DNA of 64,000 bases from G963668345 sp965206025 (GTDB lineage: Bacteria; Acidobacteriota; Terriglobia; Bryobacterales; UBA6623): the NCBI GenBank assembly GCA_965206025.1, contig CBDBIU010000005.1:992001-1056000 (forward strand), given 5' to 3'. This document shows, in pieces, positions 61,745 through 64,000 of the stretch (its first letter is position 1; the number at the start of each line of letters is the position of its first letter). The notes beneath the pieces were generated by a model, which saw nothing but the letters and a program-made list of their open reading frames with translations, searched no databases and was not told where the DNA came from. A program made the translations under genes and the position numbers.

Positions 61745-63073
61745 CTACCGGTCAACCACCCGGTCAAGCGCCTCAAAAAAGTCAGGGAACGATACCGCGG
61801 CCGCTTCGGCGTGTTGAATCACGCAGGGCCCGTCGGCGCGGAGCGCCGCAACCGAGAACGCCATGGCCACGCGGTGGTCGCCGAACGAGTCAAGTTTCGC
61901 CGCTCGCAACCTCCGCCGCCCGGGAATATGCATGCCGTCGTCGAACACTTCGACTTCGACGCCCATGCGCTCGAGGTTTTCCGCAACCGTGGCGATGCGG
62001 TTGCTTTCCTTGTGGCGCAACTCCGAGGCGTCCCGAATCGTCAGACCTTCTTCGCTCGCGGCGCCTAGAACCGCGAGGGCGGGAAGTTCATCGATGACTT
62101 CCGCGGTCGTCTGGCCCGCGATGAGGCCTCCTTTCAATACGGGTCTGGAAGCAGAAAGCGGACCTCGAACCCGCAGGTCTCCCAGCGGCTCGCCGTGGAT
62201 CTTGCCATGGGCCGAAATATCGAGGTCGGCGCCCATTTTCCGCAAGACGTCGAGCACGGCCGTCCGAGTGGGGTTCAGCCCCACGCCTTGCACCGTAAGG
62301 TCGGCATGCGGCGTCAATAGCCCGGCCGCCAGAAAGAAGACGGCCGTTGAAAGATCAGCGGGGACGGCGAGCGGTAGCCCTCGCAAGCGAGGCCGTCCGC
62401 GCAGAGAGATCCGCCTGTCCGCGACTTCGATTTCCGCGCCAAACTGCCTGAGTGCGAGTTCGGAATGGTCCCGTGACCACAGCGGTTCTCGAACAATCGT
62501 TGTTCCCTCGGCGAACAGGCCGGCAAATAGGATGCTTGTCTTGACCTGCGCGCTCGCCACCGGCAGCTCGTATTCGATGGGCTTGAGTTCCGTCCCCTGA
62601 ATCCGCAGCGGGGGGAGATCGCCGGCCCGCCCGAGAATCTGGGCGCCCATGCGGGTCAGCGGCGTAATAATTCGTCCCATCGGGCGGCGGGAGAGCGATT
62701 CGTCCCCACCGATGACGCTTTCAAACGCCTGTGCGGCCAGAATCCCCGAAAGCATCCGCATCGTGGATCCCGAATTCCCGGCATTGAGATGCACCTGGGG
62801 GGCGCTTAGGTCGCCGAGTCCCGCGCCCTCGACTACGACTTCGTTGTCCTCGCGGCGAATACCGATCCCCAGCGCGCGCAAGCATTCGAGCGTCGAGGAA
62901 CAGTCGGCGCCCGTAGCGAAGTTCCCAATCACACTGCGTCCCTCGGCCAGAGCCGCGAGCATGGCGTAGCGATGGGAGATCGACTTGTCGCCCGGCAGGC
63001 GAAGCTTGCCGGAAACAGACCGCGCCGGGGAGATCTTACGATCCATAGGGTTCATTATGGCAACTGGGGTCAT
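61745..63073 (-). CDS. aroA: 3-phosphoshikimate 1-carboxyvinyltransferase (EPSP synthase)
   Basis: The protein is 442 residues from an ATG just after GGAAGGG; ATGs at 63055 and 63046 are alternatives. It has the shikimate-3-phosphate and PEP sites: LRLPGDKSISHRYAMLAALA, HLNAGNSGSTMRMLSGILAA, SLSRRPMGRIITPL and, near the C terminus, SELRHKESNRIATVAENL. It transfers enolpyruvyl from PEP in aromatic amino acid synthesis. Its pattern (SGSTMRML, with Gly-Ser after Asn) is nearer the class II type. It stands alone here. Confidence 0.95.
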   Translation of the reverse strand: MTPVAIMNPMDRKISPARSVSGKLRLPGDKSISHRYAMLAALAEGRSVIGNFATGADCSSTLECLRALGIGIRREDNEVVVEGAGLGDLSAPQVHLNAGNSGSTMRMLSGILAAQAFESVIGGDESLSRRPMGRIITPLTRMGAQILGRAGDLPPLRIQGTELKPIEYELPVASAQVKTSILFAGLFAEGTTIVREPLWSRDHSELALRQFGAEIEVADRRISLRGRPRLRGLPLAVPADLSTAVFFLAAGLLTPHADLTVQGVGLNPTRTAVLDVLRKMGADLDISAHGKIHGEPLGDLRVRGPLSASRPVLKGGLIAGQTTAEVIDELPALAVLGAASEEGLTIRDASELRHKESNRIATVAENLERMGVEVEVFDDGMHIPGRRRLRAAKLDSFGDHRVAMAFSVAALRADGPCVIQHAEAAAVSFPDFFEALDRVVDR

Positions 63074-63716
63074 GCCCTTCCAAAAATCGGTTCAGGAGTG
63101 AGACCCCAGGTACAGGTGTGCCACGGGCCATGCGTCGGATAGCACGCGAGGTTCAGGTCATGTCCGAGGCCGTTTGGGAAGAAGCCAAAGGCCAGGATCG
63201 ACATCGAGGCAGCGGTTCATAAATCGGTGCAAGAGATCTGGCGCACGCCTCCAGGCTTGCTGTGTCGCCACTACGACTGTCTCATTTTGGGAGTTCACTC
63301 CATCGCACCCCGACGGAACCGAACTTCAACCACCGGCTAGTCCGCATTTCTTCTTCGCAAAAATGGGATCTATCTGTAACAGGACCACGTTATGCGCCGG
63401 CGTTTCTGCCACGGGATGTGCCAAGTTTCGGGGAGACTCACCAGGAGGGACCGGCCATCCCGCCGGTCCCTCCCCACACCAGCTTTTAAGTACCCCGTGA
63501 CGGCAACCAGCCGTCGTTGTTTCGCCGGCCGTGAGTAAACCGTATCCGCTCTTCTTGTACACAGCCTCCTGCCGGGCATGAAGCATTTCTCCCTCGAAAC
63601 GTTTGATCCCTGAACGAGTTACCTATGACCTTGGACACGAGGTGCGGGAAAGGTGTAGAACAGTCCCGAATCATTGCCCGCCCGTGAGGGGCGAGTTAGC
63701 CCCGGGTTCGAACGGG
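63074..63716. other. 643-bp spacer without supported gene
   Basis: No reading frame here has family resemblance. A short inverted repeat (GGAGGGACCGGCCATCCCGC, near 63450) could be part of a terminator but has no T run. Confidence 0.3.
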
Positions 63717-64000
63717 CTAGGTGACCACCGCCAGCAGAGGAGTGACGACGAAGTTCAGCCGTTGGTGCGCCCGGCGCAGGGACTGTTCGACGAATTCCGG
63801 GGAATCGCCGCGCGCGAAGATAAAACCGGGATAGCTGTTGCCCTCGGGCCAGCGGACAAGGTTTTCGTGTAGCTTCGCGGTCACGACAATGTCCTCGATG
63901 CCGGCCACGCGACGGGCTTCCGCTACGCCCTCGACTTCTACCAGCGTGCCGTTCACGGGTACGGGGATCATCATCACCCCGGCCGCTTGCGGTTCGCGCT
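63717..64000 (-). CDS. ATP-grasp domain protein, C-terminal end (5' part outside window)
   Basis: The frame is open to the window edge. The visible 93 or so residues (EPQAAGVMMIPVPVNGTLVE, then GIEDIVVTAKLHENLVRWPE, then SYPGFIFARGDSPEFVEQSL) match the C-terminal part of carboxylase-like ATP-grasp ligases. These join a carboxylate to an amine or other nucleophile. The substrate cannot be told from this part. The stop TAG is followed by CCCG, as at several repeat-associated stops. Confidence 0.8.
   Translation of the reverse strand, partial: REPQAAGVMMIPVPVNGTLVEVEGVAEARRVAGIEDIVVTAKLHENLVRWPEGNSYPGFIFARGDSPEFVEQSLRRAHQRLNFVVTPLLAVVT

Noticed and set aside
1..64000. CRISPR arrays, rRNA genes, replication origin
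   Set aside because: I looked for regularly spaced short direct repeats, rRNA-like conserved stretches and DnaA-box clusters and saw none.

Overview
The window is GC-rich bacterial chromosome with a high load of mobile and repeated DNA. My best guess for the source is an Acidobacteriota member of the Bryobacterales/Solibacter type. This rests on the large cytochrome-c/DUF1549/DUF1553 protein at 55.9-58.5 kb, the AttH/MacB-type export operon, the gene style and the many Solibacter-like insertion sequences. It is inference; there is no rRNA or other decisive marker. One stretch (7.47-9.60 kb) looks like an assembly consensus of two superimposed sequences, which suggests a metagenome or mixed-strain assembly.

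Layout. 0-2.2 kb: the C-terminal part of a DUF4139 protein and groES. 2.27-11.7 kb: an insertion hot spot. It holds an ISNCY-like remnant split by a small inverted-repeat element, a 3.37 kb IS1-family transposon with passenger genes (a RelE-type toxin-antitoxin pair, a winged-helix-like protein, a tRNA-like sequence), a garbled 2.1 kb mosaic, an intact DD(35)E element and a second small element. 11.7-16.5 kb: an AttH-like protein, ABC permease and ABC ATPase. 17.0-21.7 kb: infC (AUU start), a HU/IHF gene, two glycosyltransferases and a prepilin peptidase. 22.1-31.9 kb: pyruvate-dehydrogenase-type E1 alpha/beta, a YggX-like protein, glyA, a membrane-anchored beta-rich protein, a thiolase/DUF35 pair, and an ECF sigma/anti-sigma operon. 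32.0-41.6 kb: haem genes hemG, hemE and hemH around truB and several unknowns. 42.1-44.6 kb: one sulfatase-like membrane protein gene broken by two copies of the small element. 44.8-64 kb: MocA/XdhC, an MDR oxidoreductase, a CoA-binding protein and O-acetylhomoserine sulfhydrylase, a Gfo/Idh/MocA oxidoreductase, a sugar-type binding lipoprotein, VapBC, a HEDFH lipoprotein, trxB, the cytochrome-c/PSD1 protein, an M24 family protein, an SDR, aroA and the end of an ATP-grasp protein.

Three repeat systems stand out. (1) Five almost identical 456-bp elements have ISL3-type GGCTCTTC ends and perfect 8-bp target duplications. Removing two of them restores a 528-codon reading frame exactly. (2) Intergenic repeats with ends TAGCCCGCATTTCTCACC (family B) or TAGCAGCCCGTGGC (family C) sit so that their first three bases are the stop codon of the neighbouring gene in at least six cases. 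(3) The IS1-family transposon has a 22-bp perfect palindrome over its transposase promoter and a tRNA-like cargo with an eight-base anticodon loop. These are the best candidates for something undescribed.
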